DNA of 64,000 nt, from positions 62,001-126,000 of the forward strand of contig JAXGXY010000001.1 in assembly GCA_040772545.1 (NCBI GenBank). Direction: 5' to 3'. The position numbers and the translations under genes are program-made. The DNA is from UBA1431 sp002329665. GTDB lineage: Bacteria > Bacillota > Clostridia > Christensenellales > UBA1431. How positions within the stretch are numbered: position 1 is the stretch's first letter; the number at the start of each line of letters is the position of its first letter. The notes beneath the pieces were generated by a model that saw only the letters and a program-made list of their open reading frames with translations, did not search any database and was not told the DNA's origin. Shown here piece after piece: positions 51,744 to 59,478 of the stretch.

Positions 51744-52310
51744 ATGAAAAAACTCGTTTTGACGCGGGAAAGCCCCTGCCTCCAGCCGGTCAGGCGCCTT
51801 GTCGAGGAGCAGAAGCACAGGACGCTGGTGATGTGGGCCGTCGACTGCGCGGGGCGCCTGCTCGCGCTCTTCGAAAACAGGGTTTTAACGGACAGGCGTC
51901 CGCGCGAAGCCGTCGAAGCGGCGAAGAGATGGGCGCGCGGGGAGATTAAAATGCCCGCGGCACAAAAGGCGGCCCTTGCCGCGCACAAGGCCGCAACCGA
52001 TGTCCTGGAAGACCCTGCCGCCTGCGCCGCCGCGCGCTCGACGGGCCACGTCGTCGGAACCGTCCATGTCGAAACGCACGCCATGGGCGTGGTCATATAC
52101 GGCCTCAAGGCCTTCGTGTATGACGCAAACGAGGAAAACGCCGGCGAAGTGATCGAAAGGGAATGCGGGTGGTTCTATGGCCGTCTGCTGCATTGGCAGT
52201 CGAACATCGGCCTGGTAAAAGGGCCGTGGGCGCCCTTTTTGCTAAGAGACGACGTCGTGAACAAGGAAAAGCTCCTGAGGCAGAAAATGGAACGGGAACG
52301 AATCAAATAG
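51744..52310 (+). CDS. Putative immunity protein (Imm-5-like family)
   Basis: A 188-residue soluble, mainly helical protein. LVMWAVDCAGRLLALFE and RPREAVEAAKRWARGEIKMP match the putative immunity protein family that contains an Imm-5-like fold and often appears singly in Gram-positive genomes. ATG 51744 has GGGGGGAAACC upstream. No toxin gene is next to it, so an immunity role is not shown; it may act against toxins from other strains. Confidence 0.65.
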   Translation: MKKLVLTRESPCLQPVRRLVEEQKHRTLVMWAVDCAGRLLALFENRVLTDRRPREAVEAAKRWARGEIKMPAAQKAALAAHKAATDVLEDPAACAAARSTGHVVGTVHVETHAMGVVIYGLKAFVYDANEENAGEVIERECGWFYGRLLHWQSNIGLVKGPWAPFLLRDDVVNKEKLLRQKMERERIK

Positions 52311-52625
52311 AGCGGGCGAACCGCGACGTGGCCCCTGGGGCCCGAGTCGGGGTCTGCAATCCGAAAAAATGAAAAGAATATACGAGTTTCACAGAGCCAG
52401 ACCGGCAATCCGGCCGGACGCTGAGCGGCAATTTCCGGCATTCGTTTGAAGACGGGGCCCCAAGCGGGCCTTTTCTATAATTTAAAGATGAAAATACTGT
52501 CGGAATATGCTATATTTATGGTGATAAATATGACTGGCCGGTGGTCCTTGACGCGTGCCGACAACTTATGACGGGAGGGCTTTTTAAAACGACAACCGAC
52601 GTACAATTCAGGAGGTAGGTCCGGT

Positions 52626-53075
52626 ATGAATGAGAAAATGAGAAAAGACGTAACGGACATGCTGGCAATATTCACCGCGATGCCGGCAACACTGCTCAAA
52701 GGCCTGTGCATGGAAACGGAGCACAGGATCAACTTTACCCAAAAAAAGACGCTGCTTTTCATATATCAACATGAAGGCATGCCCATGAATTACTATAGCA
52801 AGATGGCGAACCTTGAAAGCGGGTCGTTCACCTACGCCGCGAAAGGGCTTGAGGAAAAAGGGCTGATCAAAAGGGTCGAGAGCTTCGATGATCATCGTAA
52901 GACGGGGCTGGTCCTCACGGCGAAAGGAAGGAAAACAGCGGCCCAGCTGTACAAGATGATGGAGGCACACGTATATCGGCGGCTCGACGCATTGACCGAG
53001 GAGGAACGAAGAAGGTTTTACAGCGCCATCAGGGTGCTCTACGACACGAAAATGAAAGTCGAAACGAGCGTATAG
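52626..53075 (+). CDS. MarR-family transcription regulator
   Basis: A 149-residue winged-helix protein. The central part INFTQKKTLLFIYQHEGMPM, YYSKMANLESGSFTYAAKGL and EEKGLIKRVESFDDHRKTGL is the MarR HTH and wing (the wing contains the usual DxRxxx pattern as DDHRKT). ATG 52626 has AGGAGGTAGGTCCGGT upstream. It stands alone; the regulated gene is not evident. The 52311-52625 gap upstream holds no gene, only a GC-rich inverted segment near 52400. Confidence 0.85.
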   Translation: MNEKMRKDVTDMLAIFTAMPATLLKGLCMETEHRINFTQKKTLLFIYQHEGMPMNYYSKMANLESGSFTYAAKGLEEKGLIKRVESFDDHRKTGLVLTAKGRKTAAQLYKMMEAHVYRRLDALTEEERRRFYSAIRVLYDTKMKVETSV

Positions 53076-53205
53076 CGCCACCACATAAGGCAGGCGGCAC
53101 CAACCTAAGAAAAACTGTTTCATCCCTGCCGTTAATGCTTTCGTCCGTTTGGTTGGAACAGTACTGTTATCGGGTTCCCCGGGGTCAGTTAACGGATTAA
53201 ATGCT

Positions 53206-53238
53206 GGCTGTCGGCAAACCAATGGTTTGCCGGCAGCC
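53206..53238. repeat. Hairpin with TCGGCAAACC/GGTTTGCCGG, second copy
   Basis: GGCTGTCGGCAAACC (53206-53220) and GGTTTGCCGGCAGCC (53224-53238), one mismatch, then TTGG. It shares the core with the hairpin at 34932-34960, so this is a dispersed chromosomal repeat, possibly serving as terminator. The rest of 53076-53273 has no gene. Confidence 0.6.
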
Positions 53239-53273
53239 TTGGTCTGTCACCTGTTTCCCGTTCGATTTTGGAG

Positions 53274-54122
53274 CTATGCGTCGCCTTTGAATACGCCGCC
53301 TTTGAGCAGGTAAAGGTACGGTTCGAAGCAAATGCCGCGCCGCGCGGCATCCGGATAGTACCGGCTATGTTCCATGGTGAACGACAGGAACCCCGCTGCG
53401 CTGTCCACGCTTTCGTAAAGCGTGTGGCCGGTGAGCAATCCCCCGGTGAGGACGCTCGAAAAAAGGTCGCCGGTGCCGTTCATCATAAACGGAAAGCGTT
53501 TTTCATAACGCTCGCTGTAGCCGTTCTCGTCCAGTATGCAGTTGACCAGGTGGCGGCCCCGCACGATGCCGGTGATGACCGTGCGCTTCGCCCCGAGATC
53601 CGCAATCCGGCGCGCGAGGCTCTCGATGTCCGCAGATGAGATGCGGTCCGGGTCGTAGGGCTTCGAGGCCAGCACGCAGGCTTCCGTGAGGTTCGGCGTC
53701 AGCACGTCGGCGATCTCGGCAAGCGACTTCATGCCCTCGCACATCCGGGGCGTATACGTCTTATAGATCACGCCGTTGTCCCCCATGACGGGGTCGATGA
53801 CGACGAGCGGCGGAGAAAAATCGCGGACGAAGTCCCGGGCGATGCCGATCTGTTCATACGAGCCGAGGAACCCGCTGTAGAAGGCGTCGAACGCAAGCCC
53901 GATCTTCTGCCAGTGCCGGATATAGGCGTCCATGCACGGCGTGAAGTCATGGATATAGAAGCCTTCAAAGGCCGTGTTGGTCGAAAGGATGGCGGTGGGA
54001 AGCGGGCAGACCTCCACGCCGCAGGCGGAGAGCACGGGAAGAGCGGTCGTGAGCGCACATTTCCCGAACCCTGAGATGTCGTGCATGGCCGCCACGCGCG
54101 GGAGTGCCGGTGTATCTGTCAT
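53274..54122 (-). CDS. pdxK: Pyridoxal/pyridoxamine kinase
   Basis: A 282-residue kinase of the ribokinase fold that phosphorylates vitamin B6 forms with ATP. VAAMHDISGFGKCALTTALP at the N-terminus, PLVVIDPVMGDNGVIYKTYT in the middle (VIDPVMGD is a hallmark) and the anion hole/catalytic motif FPFMMNGTGDLFSSVLTGGL with the catalytic Asp in GTGDLF are present. This is the pyridoxamine kinase type common in Clostridia. ATG 54122 has no strong ribosome site but gives the full fold. Single gene. Confidence 0.92.
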   Translation of the reverse strand: MTDTPALPRVAAMHDISGFGKCALTTALPVLSACGVEVCPLPTAILSTNTAFEGFYIHDFTPCMDAYIRHWQKIGLAFDAFYSGFLGSYEQIGIARDFVRDFSPPLVVIDPVMGDNGVIYKTYTPRMCEGMKSLAEIADVLTPNLTEACVLASKPYDPDRISSADIESLARRIADLGAKRTVITGIVRGRHLVNCILDENGYSERYEKRFPFMMNGTGDLFSSVLTGGLLTGHTLYESVDSAAGFLSFTMEHSRYYPDAARRGICFEPYLYLLKGGVFKGDA

Positions 54123-54291
54123 AGTTTGACCCTCTTTTGTTTTTCGATTATTCCCTATATTTTATCACGTGCCGATTTATGTGCAAGCAAAAACACGCCC
54201 CCTTTTGTTTCCGGCCGACAGGACGCGGCAGAGGCTTGTCCGGAGGGGCAGCGGCGCCGGACGCACTGCAAACTGGGCGGGCCCGGCAGCG

Positions 54292-54786
54292 CTAGACGGC
54301 GCGTATCACGCCGCAGGCGATGCGTTCTCCCGCGTTTCCGGCCGGCTGCGAATGGTAGTCGTCGGGGCGTATGTGCAGCATCGCCGTACGACCTATGACC
54401 TCGTCGGGGCGGAACCGGTCCGTGTAAACGGTCATGTTCGCATAGCCGCGGTTCGGGTAGACGGTGGGCAGGTCGCCCGCGTGCAGGGGATGGGGGCGGT
54501 TTTTTGGATTATAATGCCCGCCGGCCGCGCGGAAGGGTTCGGGCGGGCGCGGCGAACCGCAGACGTCTCCCTCGTGGATGTGGAAAGCAAAGGGGCCCAC
54601 GCGATTTTTTGGGTCCTTGGATAGGCGCAGTTCGGGCAGGCCACTGACCACGATGGATACCATCGTGCCCGAGTGCGCGGGATAAAACCGCACGAGTCCC
54701 CTTATTCCGGGCGCTAAATGGCTGCCGTGGAGTTCGGCTGCGGCAACGGGCCTGGGCATCCGTTCGGCCGCGTTGGACGTCTTCAT
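54292..54786 (-). CDS. Cu/Zn superoxide dismutase-like protein
   Basis: A 164-residue protein with the Cu/Zn SOD fold. Copper and zinc ligands are partly visible: His in FAFHIHEGDVC, His in AAGGHYNPKNRPHPLHAGD, and the C-terminal His of PDDYHSQPAGNAGERIACGV. The Cys pair (DVCGSP and IACGV) can make the usual disulfide. ATG 54786 has AAGGAGG seven bases upstream; the frame to 55221 is an overlap artefact. No signal peptide is present, unusual for a bacterial Cu/Zn SOD, so it may be a cytoplasmic or non-enzymatic family member. Confidence 0.78.
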   Translation of the reverse strand: MKTSNAAERMPRPVAAAELHGSHLAPGIRGLVRFYPAHSGTMVSIVVSGLPELRLSKDPKNRVGPFAFHIHEGDVCGSPRPPEPFRAAGGHYNPKNRPHPLHAGDLPTVYPNRGYANMTVYTDRFRPDEVIGRTAMLHIRPDDYHSQPAGNAGERIACGVIRAV

Positions 54787-54918
54787 GGGAACAGCCTCCT
54801 TATGGGTTCTCGTATAGGATATGCGCATGCTTCCCCGCTTGTTAAAAGAAGACGCCGGTCCATTATCGGCCGGTACGGCGCCGGTTTCGCCAAATTGGAG
54901 CGGATTTGAAGACGTGTG

Positions 54919-55008
54919 CGGCAGCCCCCGACGCTCCTTCACGGTCGACCGAAATCTGGCGGCGCGCTCACGTCGCTTTTCGGTCAGTAAATGCAGGAGG
55001 GGGCTGCC
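54919..55008. repeat. Nested inverted repeats between the SOD-like and CAP genes
   Basis: Outer arms CGGCAGCCCCC (near 54919) and GGGGGCTGCCG (near 55005), inner arms GACCGAAA and TTTTCGGTC about 40 bases apart. The element could fold into a long two-part stem on RNA from either strand. No T-run follows, so it is not a simple terminator; it may be a structured mRNA end or a mobile miniature repeat. Confidence 0.45.
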
Positions 55009-55031
55009 GCGCGTTGCCGGTACGTACGGCT

Positions 55032-55649
55032 TTACCGCCTGATGAACATCTGCGTCCAGTAATTCGTGCCGGTGCTGTCGGTTGCCAGGCCGATGCCGAT
55101 CTGCGTATAATTGTTGCTCAGTATGTTCGCGCGGTGCCCCGGGCTGTTCATCCAGCCCTGGACCACCGCCGAGGCGCTGAGACGGCCTTTTGCGATGTTT
55201 TCGCCCGCCGCGGAATACCATATGCCGAAGGCCGATATCATCTGGAACGGCCCGCCGTAGACGGGGGATGTGTGGCTGAAATACCGGTTGTCGCGCATGT
55301 CGGCGGATTTATAGCGCGCGACCCGTGAAAGCTCCCAGTTGCTTTTGAGCGCGGGGAGGCCGTATCTGCTGCGCTGGGCGTTGGTCAGGCGGATGGCTTC
55401 CGCCTCGATGGCCTTTATATCGTCGATGTTCGGGATCGTCACCTTGTCGCCCGGATAGATCAGGTCAGGGTTCTTGAATTGGGGATTCGCGCCGATGATC
55501 TCGGAGAGGCCGATCTGGTATTTCACGGCGATCTTCCACAGGCTGTCGCCTCTCTTAACGGTGTAGATGTCGTGTGCCGCCAGCACGGTCCCCGTGAAAA
55601 AGGTCGTGACGAGAACCGTCAGGATAATCCATAGCTTCGTTTTTTTCAA
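55032..55649 (-). CDS. LysM plus CAP/SCP-domain secreted protein
   Basis: A 205-residue exported protein. A hydrophobic signal (LWIILTVLVTTFFTGTVLAA) is followed by one LysM (DIYTVKRGDSLWKIAVKYQI, to VTIPN) and a CAP domain (LTNAQRSRYGLPALKSNWEL, SHTSPVYGGPFQMI, SAAGENIAKG, QGWMNSPGHRANILSN), which has the CAP His and Glu residues. It is of the YkwD/SafA-like type found in spore coats and envelopes of Bacillota. Start TTG 55649 with GGAGGTGGACACAGC upstream; the longer frame to 55706 lies before that site. Confidence 0.88.
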   Translation of the reverse strand: MKKTKLWIILTVLVTTFFTGTVLAAHDIYTVKRGDSLWKIAVKYQIGLSEIIGANPQFKNPDLIYPGDKVTIPNIDDIKAIEAEAIRLTNAQRSRYGLPALKSNWELSRVARYKSADMRDNRYFSHTSPVYGGPFQMISAFGIWYSAAGENIAKGRLSASAVVQGWMNSPGHRANILSNNYTQIGIGLATDSTGTNYWTQMFIRR

Positions 55650-56016
55650 GCTGTGTCCACCTCCTGAACATACGTTATCCTTAAGGGAAAGGAAATATGG
55701 ATGCATATTATGCCAGTAGGCGGGCCCGATGGTTATATTTCACAATGCGTGAACCCATACGGCGAAAAACGAACGCCGGCGTATGATGATCGATTCAGTG
55801 CTGAGGGGAGCCGGGATGATCGTCGGACCGGGGCGGAGACTTAACCAGCCCCTGTCCCCTCGCTTGCCGTTTCTTTCATACAGAAATGACAAACGATTCC
55901 CGCCCCGCATCGTCTCGTATCCCCTTAACAGGGTCTTTTCCGGTCTTCAGCCGGTCACACATGGCACATCCATACAATATACTATACTGAAGGAACATTA
56001 TAAGCGGCGCATAAAA

Positions 56017-56355
56017 ATGAAACCAACGAAAGAGGGTGGCGTGGCAATGGATGTCGAAGAATTGTCCAGGGACGAGCTGATCAAACTCGCCAAAGCCGCA
56101 CAACGGCAGCGTGAGGCACAGCAGAAATACTATGCGGCCAACAAAGACAGAATCACGGCCGCTCAGCGCAGATACTACCAGGCCAACAAGGAACGCATCG
56201 TCCAGGCGAAACGCAAATACTATGCTGAGAACAGGGATAAAGTGCTCCAAAGCAGGCGGGAACAGCGGGAAAAACGCAAGCGCGAAGCGGTCCGCAAACT
56301 GCTGAGCACGGCCCAGGACGTGAACGAAGCGTTGAAAAACACCAACAAATCCTGA
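56017..56355 (+). CDS. Charged protein with KYYxxNKxRI-type repeats
   Basis: A 112-residue, very basic and helical protein. After EELSRDELIKLAKAAQRQRE come three to four units of 14-15 residues: QKYYAANKDRITAAQ, RRYYQANKERIVQAK, RKYYAENRDKVLQSR, then a Lys/Arg-rich tail. Such KYYxxNKE repeats occur in phage and plasmid proteins and in AT-hook-like or coiled-coil proteins, but the function is unknown; nucleic acid binding is plausible. Start ATG 56017, or ATG 56047 with GAGGGTGGCG upstream; the latter gives 102 residues. Confidence 0.65.
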   Translation: MKPTKEGGVAMDVEELSRDELIKLAKAAQRQREAQQKYYAANKDRITAAQRRYYQANKERIVQAKRKYYAENRDKVLQSRREQREKRKREAVRKLLSTAQDVNEALKNTNKS

Positions 56356-56362
56356 AATAGAA

Positions 56363-56390
56363 AAGCCTGCCCCGAATCGAGCAGGCTTTA
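56363..56390 (+). terminator. Terminator after the repeat protein
   Basis: AAGCCTGC-cccgaatcga-GCAGGCTTT hairpin. Confidence 0.7.
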
Positions 56391-56424
56391 CATAATCCCT
56401 TTGGGCCCCGTTTTTTATCCAGAC

Positions 56425-57501
56425 TTACGGCCCGAGCACGCAGGCGGCCACGCGCTCGCCCATCTCCTGGGTGGTGACGCACGGCCCGCCCGCCGCGATG
56501 TCGGGCGTGCGAAGGCCCTCGTCAAGCACTTTTTTAACGGCGTTTTCGATGGCCGCGGACGCTTCGGTCATGCCGAAAGAGTGAGTGAGCATCATCGACA
56601 CCGACAGCACGGCGGCCAGCGGATTGGCCACGGACTTCCCGGCGATGTCGGGAGCCGAGCCGTGCACCGGTTCGTACAGGCCCGTGCCGCTGCCGATCGA
56701 AGCCGAGGGCAGCATGCCGATCGAGCCGGTGACCTGGCTTGCCAGGTCGGAGAGGATGTCGCCGAACATGTTGGATGTCACGACCACGTCGAACTGGTGC
56801 GGATTGCGCACGAGCTGCATCGCGGCGTTGTCCACATACATGTGTTCGAGAGCGATGTCGGGATACTTAGCGTGCAGCCGCGTCACCGTCTCGCGCCAGA
56901 GCCGCGAGGACTCCAGGACGTTTGCCTTGTCGACCGAGCAAACGCGGCGGGACCGTTTGCGCGCGCTGTTAAAAGCCACCCGCGCGATGCGCTCTATCTC
57001 GGGCGCCGTATACAGCTCCGTATCGAACGCGGCTTCCGCGCCGTCCTTTTTGATGCGCCCGCGTTCCCCGAAGTAGATACCGCCCGTGAGCTCGCGCACG
57101 ATCAGGATGTCCAGATGACCGCCCAGGATTTCGGGCCTGAGCGGTGAGGCGCTGATCAGCGCCCCGTGCACGATGGCCGGGCGGAGGTTTGCGAAAAGCC
57201 CCAGCCCCGCGCGTATGCCCAGAAGCCCCGCTTCCGGCCGCAGGGCACCTTCGAGGCCGTCCCATTTCGGCCCGCCGACGGCGCCCATCAGCACGGCGTC
57301 GCAGCTTTTGCAGAGCGAGAGCGTTTGCTCCGGAAGCGGCACGCCGGTCTGGTCTATCGCGCATCCGCCGATGAGCCCTTCTTCGGTCGAGACCGTGAAG
57401 CCGAAGCGTTTCGCGGCCGCGTCCAGCACCCGCACGGCCTCTTTCGTGACCTCGGGACCGATGCCGTCGCCCGGCAGGAGGGCGATCCGCATATGATCCA
57501 T
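56425..57501 (-). CDS. leuB: 3-isopropylmalate dehydrogenase
   Basis: A 358-residue NAD-dependent dehydrogenase of leucine synthesis that oxidises and decarboxylates 3-isopropylmalate. MRIALLPGDGIGPEVTKEAV, VGGPKWDGLEGALRPEAGLL, FANLRPAIVHGALISASPLR and IVRELTGGIYFGERG are family motifs, and TSNMFGDILSDLASQVTGSIG is the conserved Asp metal site. ATG 57501 has AAAGGGG upstream; ATG 57492 is the alternative. It follows leuA in the same operon by 57 bases; leuCD are not next to it. Confidence 0.95.
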   Translation of the reverse strand: MDHMRIALLPGDGIGPEVTKEAVRVLDAAAKRFGFTVSTEEGLIGGCAIDQTGVPLPEQTLSLCKSCDAVLMGAVGGPKWDGLEGALRPEAGLLGIRAGLGLFANLRPAIVHGALISASPLRPEILGGHLDILIVRELTGGIYFGERGRIKKDGAEAAFDTELYTAPEIERIARVAFNSARKRSRRVCSVDKANVLESSRLWRETVTRLHAKYPDIALEHMYVDNAAMQLVRNPHQFDVVVTSNMFGDILSDLASQVTGSIGMLPSASIGSGTGLYEPVHGSAPDIAGKSVANPLAAVLSVSMMLTHSFGMTEASAAIENAVKKVLDEGLRTPDIAAGGPCVTTQEMGERVAACVLGP

Positions 57502-57558
57502 GTTGATAATTCCCCTTTCAGTTTTCTTATCATGCGCCGGCTTGCTTCGCACCATGCG

Positions 57559-59097
57559 TCAGCCGGCGGGCTTAACCGGGTTCTGGAGCTCGTGGTCGGC
57601 AAGGGCGCGGTTGACCGCGTTGAGGTAGGAGCGCACGGACGATTCGATGATGTCGGTGCTGATGCCCTTGCCGGCGTAGGTGTTCCCGTTGAAGGACACG
57701 CGCGTGGAGACTTCGCCCAGTGCGTCCTTGCCTTCCGTAACGGCCCGGATGACATACGACTCAAGGACCATATCGGCGCCGATACAGCGGTCGATCGCGT
57801 GGTAGCACGCGTCGATGGGTCCGTCGCCCACCGCCGCCTCGCTGACGATCTCGCCCTTGTACCTGAGCGTGACGCTCCCGATAGGCATAATCGTATTGCC
57901 CGACTGGATCTGGAACGAAACCAGTTCGTATATCTCGGGGACTTCGACGAGTTCCGTGCCCACGAGCGCCTCGATGTCGCGGTCGGTGACGTCCTTTTTG
58001 CGGTCGGCGAGATTCTTGAATTTCACGAAGGCTTCGTCGATCTCCTCGGCCGAGAAGCTGTATCCCAGGTCCTTGAGCCTCTGTGCGAAGGCATGGCGGC
58101 CCGAATGCTTGCCCAGCACGATGCCGGAGGCGGTTATACCCACCGATTCGGGCGTCATGATCTCGTAGGTGCTCGCGTTGGCCAGCACTCCGTGCTGGTG
58201 GATGCCGGCTTCGTGCTTGAACGCGTTCGCTCCCACGATGGCTTTGTTGATCTGCACGTCCACGCCCGTGATGCTGGCCACCATGCGGCTGACGCGGGTG
58301 ATGCGCTCGGTCTTGATGTTGTGGCCGATCTTGTAATAGTTCGGACGCGTGGCCAGGCCCATCACGATCTCTTCGAGCGCGGCATTGCCCGCGCGTTCGC
58401 CCAGCCCGTTAATGGTGCATTCGACCTGGCGCGCGCCGCTCATTACGCCCGCGAGCGAATTTGCGACGGCCAAGCCCAAATCGTTGTGGCAGTGCACGGA
58501 AATCACGGCTTTTTCGATGCCTTTGACGTTTTCGCGGATGCCCTTGATCAGCGCGGCGAACTCCTCGGGCGTCGTGTAGCCGACGGTGTCCGGGATGTTG
58601 AGGGTGGTCGCGCCCGCTTCGATGACCGCCTGCAGCACTTCATAGAGGAATACGGGGTCGGAGCGCGTCGCGTCCTCAGGCGAGAACTCGACGTCCGCAC
58701 ACAGGCTGCGTGCGAGCGCGACCGAATCTGCGGCGCGGCGGAGCACGTCGTCGGGCTGCATCCGCAGCTTGTATTCCATGTGCACGGGCGACGTTGCGAT
58801 AAAGGTGTGGATACGCGGTTTTTTCGCGTCCTTGAGCGCATCCCAGCCGCGATGGATGTCGCCCTTTACGGCCCGGCACAGCGCCGCCACGGAGCACTGC
58901 ACGTGGTCGCAGATTCCTTTTACGGCTTCGTAGTCGCCCGGGGACGCCGCGGGGAAGCCGCCTTCGATGCAGTCGACGCCCAGTTCTTCGAGCTGGCGGG
59001 CTATTTCGATCTTCTCCTGGAGATTGAGGTTCACTCCCGGCATCTGTTCGCCGTCGCGCAGCGTCGTATCGAAGATATAGATTTTCTCCTTCATCAC
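57559..59097 (-). CDS. leuA: 2-isopropylmalate synthase
   Basis: A 512-residue enzyme that condenses acetyl-CoA with 2-oxoisovalerate. IFDTTLRDGEQMPGVNLNLQ (metal and catalytic start), TTLNIPDTVGYTTPEEFAAL, VHCHNDLGLAVANSLAGVMS and ECTINGLGERAGNAALEEIV are seen; HEAGIHQHGVL marks the end of the barrel and the last 140 residues are the leucine-binding regulatory domain (ERITR to LVSFQIQSGNTIMPIGSVTL). ATG 59097 follows AAAAGGAGG. Regulated by the T-box upstream. Confidence 0.95.
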   Translation of the reverse strand: MMKEKIYIFDTTLRDGEQMPGVNLNLQEKIEIARQLEELGVDCIEGGFPAASPGDYEAVKGICDHVQCSVAALCRAVKGDIHRGWDALKDAKKPRIHTFIATSPVHMEYKLRMQPDDVLRRAADSVALARSLCADVEFSPEDATRSDPVFLYEVLQAVIEAGATTLNIPDTVGYTTPEEFAALIKGIRENVKGIEKAVISVHCHNDLGLAVANSLAGVMSGARQVECTINGLGERAGNAALEEIVMGLATRPNYYKIGHNIKTERITRVSRMVASITGVDVQINKAIVGANAFKHEAGIHQHGVLANASTYEIMTPESVGITASGIVLGKHSGRHAFAQRLKDLGYSFSAEEIDEAFVKFKNLADRKKDVTDRDIEALVGTELVEVPEIYELVSFQIQSGNTIMPIGSVTLRYKGEIVSEAAVGDGPIDACYHAIDRCIGADMVLESYVIRAVTEGKDALGEVSTRVSFNGNTYAGKGISTDIIESSVRSYLNAVNRALADHELQNPVKPAG

Positions 59098-59104
59098 ACT
59101 ACCT

Positions 59105-59420
59105 CCTTTTGGTTAAAAAACAAAACCTCCGTCCCAATTAGGACGAAGGATTCTTCGCTGTACCACCTAATCGTGTTCCTGCCGAAAAGCAAACGCACGT
59201 GTTTTGCAGATACGGAAAGAAGCGCGGCGTTCTTTCGATATCGCTCCCCCTGTAACGGCGGGGATTTCCGTCCGGGCCTACTCGCGCCTAAGCGCTTTTA
59301 GCCGGAAGCTCCGGGATGAGGTCCCGAATGCGCTTCATACGACGATTTGCACCAGACATCGTCTCTCTGGATCTTTTCGGCACAAACGGGGATTCCTGTC
59401 ATCGCTGACATTATGAATTT
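59105..59420 (-). promoter_or_regulatory. T-box leader (leucine) controlling leuA-leuB
   Basis: On the minus strand a long leader ends with the T-box core AGGTGGTACAGCG (complement of 59154-59166) followed by the terminator CCTTCGTCC-taatt-GGGACGGAGG and TTTTGTTTTTT (59113-59150). The AGAGA motif of stem I is at 59361-59367. The antiterminator would form when an uncharged tRNA binds. CTC, a leucine codon, occurs at about 59320 in the segment that could be the specifier loop, but the loop was not folded. Leucine is chosen from the downstream genes. Confidence 0.85.
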
Positions 59421-59425
59421 CTGGT

Positions 59426-59455
59426 ATAATACCATGGAGCGTTTGGCGTTGTCAA
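59426..59455 (-). promoter_or_regulatory. Promoter of the leu T-box leader
   Basis: Minus strand TTGACA (59455-59450), 18-base spacer, TATTAT (59431-59426). The RNA would start near 59418. Confidence 0.75.
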
Positions 59456-59478
59456 CAGCGATTTCGCTTAGCTCCGGT

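Noticed and set aside
57166..59301. A 711-codon plus-strand frame over leuB-leuA
   Set aside because: It is the mirror of two well conserved genes and runs through the T-box leader; no start signal.
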